A program made the translations under genes and the position numbers. Below the pieces are notes generated by a model, which was given only the letters and a program-made list of their open reading frames with translations, ran no database searches and had not been told where the DNA came from. Of a DNA stretch of 64,000 bases, positions 60,707 to 64,000 are shown one piece after another. Within the stretch, counting starts at the first letter, position 1. Every line of letters begins with the position of its first letter. Source of the stretch: Craterostigma plantagineum (taxonomy: Eukaryota > Streptophyta > Magnoliopsida > Lamiales > Linderniaceae); NCBI GenBank assembly GCA_027422505.1, contig JAPQWV010000018.1:17998001-18062000 (forward strand). The letters are read 5' to 3'.

Positions 60707-63700
60707 ATGGCGTCTGGTAACAACAATGTAGCGGTAATGGAAGCATCGGATGCGAATGAATTCGGTTCTAGTGGAGGTTCGGGTGGTCGCAAGTACAGGC
60801 CAGTGTTTGCACAGGACCACGATCGAGCCGTTCTGGAGATGTCATCAATCGATCCGACAGCTGTTTCTTCGTCTCATGTCAAGTAATTTCATCATTGATT
60901 ATCGTTTTTTCCCTTCTTTTAGTTTGGGATGATATGCTTTCAGCTTGACTTGTAGTTGATAATCAATTTTGTGCTGTTAGATTACGTAATCTTTAGGTGC
61001 TAATCGTTGTACTGCATTGAAATGTAATTAATGCACTAGGCGTGCTTCATTTCTTTCTTTGAGTGCTGAGTTGATTGCTAGGGCGATCCTTTGTATTCAG
61101 CAGGGCGATTGAGGTAGTTGAACGACAGATTATGAAGTGTTATGAGATTTACAGCATAAGAGGTTGATAGCATAGGAACGTTAAGAATTTACCCTTTTCA
61201 ACTGAGATAGGAAACTAGATTGTGAAATTTCTACTGGATACGAGTAAGAAATCTTGGCTCTGTCTAACGTTTCTGCATAAGGGTCGGTCTATCCATCCCA
61301 TTTGAAGACCAGTTTCTTATTATTCAAATGCATGATTTCTCTCTTCTCCACGCTTCTATAGGGCAACAAGAGGTGAGAATCGACCGAGTATGTCTTCTGA
61401 AGGATCAGATGCGTCGTTGGATAATCATGTCGTTTCCAGTGGCTCTCGACAGGAGTCGAAATTGGAATTATTTGGTTTTGACTCACTCGTCAATAAATTT
61501 GGGCTTAAAAGGTATGGTGTAAGTAGTTATGTTTTTTCTATAAATTTTGTATGACGGAGAACCGACGCACCACCGCAAATTAGAAAACTTACATGCACTA
61601 TGAAATCAGAACTCATTCATTTTGTCCTTCTTTGGCCTGGTTGAATCTAGATGCTTGTGATTCGTTAGTTGATGGATATTGATCTTTTGTGCTTCAGTAT
61701 GGCAGGTGATCAGAGTCAAGTACCTTTGAGCCCCAAAACTAGAGACGATGCAACCATCACCGCGGCCCGACCAAAGGTACTACAGTGAATCATAGCCTCT
61801 TCCGCATATTTGGCTTTGAATTTGATGAAGTTCCTGTTTGGACCTTTTATTGGGCTTTCCACGAGAGTAGTCTCTTGGTGTTACTCCCTCCGTCCCGGTA
61901 TCTTTTGGACATTTGGGATTGAGTTCGGTTTTTAAAAAATATAATATTTTAATAGTATAGAGGAAGAAAAGTGTATGGGTGTGACACGTCTTTGAAGAAT
62001 ATTTAATGTTATTATATTGATTGTGTATGATAGTTTTTTACTAAATATGGAAATGTATAAAAGATAGTGGGACGACCGATTTGGTAAAATGTACAAAAGT
62101 TACCGGGACGGACGTAGTACATATAACTTAGAACTCTCTGAATAAAGTCGTTTTTTGTGCAGCCAATCAGTGTCAAATCGGGGACTATGATGGGTGTGTT
62201 TGTACCTTGTTTACAGAACATTTTAGGAATTATCTACTACATCAGATTTTCATGGTAAGTTTTTTGCTACTAAGGTTTTTTGTTTTCTGAACAATGTTTG
62301 TAATCACACTTAACTTTTGAGGATTTTTTTCTCAAACTGATTCACTAAGGGAGGACTCACCTTATCACATTATAAAATGATGTATGTTCTATTTGCATAT
62401 ATTTCAGGGAAATAAAGTGTTAAGGGGCATTTCAGCTCATGTTCTATCCACAGATGAAAAGCTTTTACAGTTTAATGTTTAACGATCACATTTTTCTGAT
62501 AATCCTACACCTTTAGGATTGTCGGAATGGCTGGAATTGGTGGATCGTTGTTGGTGGTTGCCTTCTGCGGTTCATGTACTTTTCTTACAACTATATCGTT
62601 GAGTGCAATTGCTTCTAACGGCGCTATGAAGGTATGTCATTTTGTTTTTTATCGGTGACATATGTGCTTGCTTCGGAAGCAATATGAAATGTAACGTACA
62701 ATATATTTGTCTTTACAAGCCAGGGAGGGGGACCTTATTATCTCATTGGCCGTGCATTGGGGCCTGAGGTTGGAGTCAGCATTGGTTTATGCTTTTTCCT
62801 TGGAAATGCAGTTGCCGGATCACTGTAAGTAGATAGTAAATGACCTATTTGTTCTCCTTTCGCCAAGTCGGTCAAACACGCCATTCTACTTGACACAGTT
62901 ATGTTTTGGGAGCTGTGGAGACTTTTCTAAATGCCATACCCCAAGCAGGCCTTTTCAGAGGTATAATGCTTTTTTTCGGAATATCTTACTGCTTGAGTTG
63001 ATCGACGGAGATTTATCATAAGTTTTTTTCCTCATTTTATGTGACTTTTACATAGTTTTATGTATAACATTTCGAGGACGGATCCGTAAGCAATCTTTAT
63101 ATGTTTTGTGATAAAAATTGGACGTTTGATTGTTTATGATAAATATTGGAGGGATCTCTTAGCAATCTGTTTCGAGATAAAAATTGGATGATTGTTTATG
63201 ATAAATTATCTACCTTGCAGACAATCAGACTTTTGTGATGGTAAATGGCACGGACATCGTACAGCCCGTTACAAGCCCAAGTTTACATGACTTACAAGTT
63301 TATGGGATCATTGTGACAATCATACTGTGTTTCATAGTATTTGGTGGAGTAAAAATGATCAACCGAGTCGCACCTGCATTCCTTATACCTGTTTTGCTTT
63401 CACTTTTCTGTATATTTATTGGGATCTTTTCAGCTAGGGAGGACTACCCTGCCCGTGAGTTTCTTTCATTTTCCTTCTTGTGTCTTCTCTGTTTCACATG
63501 CCAGTTTAGTGTACGGTGATCTATTAGAGCCTTTTAACTCTCCAAATTCTTTTGCTGATTCATTGCAGCTGGGATTACGGGATTGAGTTTGACCTCTTTC
63601 CAGGATAATTGGAGTTCAGACTACCAGACCACTAACAATGCGGGAATTCCTGATCCTAACGGGGATATTTACTGGAATTTCAAGTAATTTATCTGACTTA

Positions 63701-64000
63701 CCTCGTTTTTGTTTACTGTTGTACATTGTTATCGAATAAGATAATACGTATACATACACGACTTGCAAAATTATTAAGGTTGCCAAAAGAATCTTCTAAT
63801 TTTCGTCCACTATGTTGATTCGCTCCAGTGCACTGGTGGGTCTATTTTTCCCTGCTGTGACGGGGATTATGGCAGGTTCGAATCGGTCTGCTTCACTTAA
63901 AGATACTCAGCAATCCATCCCCATTGGAACTCTAGCAGCAAATCTGACGACGTCTGGTCTGTACTCGGTTTCTGTTCTCTTCTTCGGAGCTTTAGCCACA
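60707..64000 (+). CDS. CCC1: Cation-chloride cotransporter (CCC1 type), 5' part
   Basis: Ten exons visible: 60707-60882, 61362-61511, 61698-61776, 62163-62254, 62517-62631, 62724-62824, 62899-62960, 63221-63454, 63569-63683, 63829 to beyond the window. They give 432 codons of a protein of about 970-990 in plants. The start MASGNNN is chosen over an out-of-frame ATG at 60702. N-terminal cytosolic region: [22 protein letters not shown] and [19 protein letters not shown]. Then membrane segments with [37 protein letters not shown] and [17 protein letters not shown], all near-invariant in plant CCC1. It carries Na+, K+ and Cl- across endomembranes (TGN) and affects ion homeostasis and growth. No break found. 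Confidence 0.95.
61884..62117. mobile_element. Stowaway-type MITE, copy 3, in a CCC1 intron
   Basis: 234 bp between CTCCCTCCGTCCCGGTA and TTACCGGGACGGACGTAG, TA duplications at 61882-61883 and 62118-62119. It lies wholly inside intron 3 (61777-62162), ending about 45 bases before the acceptor. Best-preserved ends of the three copies. Confidence 0.92.

Overview
The window is plant nuclear DNA from a eudicot. GT-AG introns, conserved plant genes (CUL4, cation-chloride cotransporter, PPR, DUF538, DUF761, PADRE, ginkbilobin-like) and plant transposons (Athila-like, Ty1/copia, MULE, Stowaway) all point that way. No species can be named from the sequence. An asterid is only a guess.

Layout. (1) 1-18,791 is a tandem Ty3/gypsy Athila-like array: a 3' part of one copy (1-5,939), a shared middle LTR (5,940-7,412), a full internal region and a right LTR (17,328-18,791). 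Its gag-pol carries frameshifts and stops, and those visible in both copies are the same. (2) The array sits inside the gag/protease region of an older minus-strand Ty1/copia element (18,792-20,299), which still has its tRNA-Met primer site and one LTR. (3) 20,300-43,695 is the gene-rich part: PADRE/DUF4228 (-), ginkbilobin-like antifungal (+), purine permease (+), RPL32 (+), PPR (-), RING-variant protein (-), RPL18a (-), DUF538 (-), CUL4 (+, 17 exons) and DUF761 (+), with Stowaway and Harbinger-like MITEs and other small repeats between them. (4) 43,705-55,166 is a complete 11.5-kb Mutator-like element bounded by a perfect 9-bp target-site duplication. It carries an Ulp1-like cysteine protease gene, a decayed mudrA-type transposase, ~145-bp terminal inverted repeats and about 5 kb of subterminal tandem arrays built on the octamer TTATACCA/TGGTATAA. 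(5) 55,434-59,800 holds an F-box gene fragment, a copia LTR remnant and the 3' end of a Tat/Ogre-like element with a minisatellite. (6) 60,707-64,000 is the 5' part of a CCC1-type cation-chloride cotransporter with a Stowaway MITE in an intron; it runs off the window.

The genes do not form a pathway. RPL32 and RPL18a share ribosomal-protein promoter signals (telo-box, TGGGCY site II). CUL4, DUF538, RPL32 and the PPR gene appear, from memory, to match neighbours on Arabidopsis chromosome 5 (At5g462xx-464xx), which suggests an old conserved block later invaded by transposons. The most notable object is the MULE with its polarity-switching octamer arrays. The second is the chimeric middle LTR of the Athila array.
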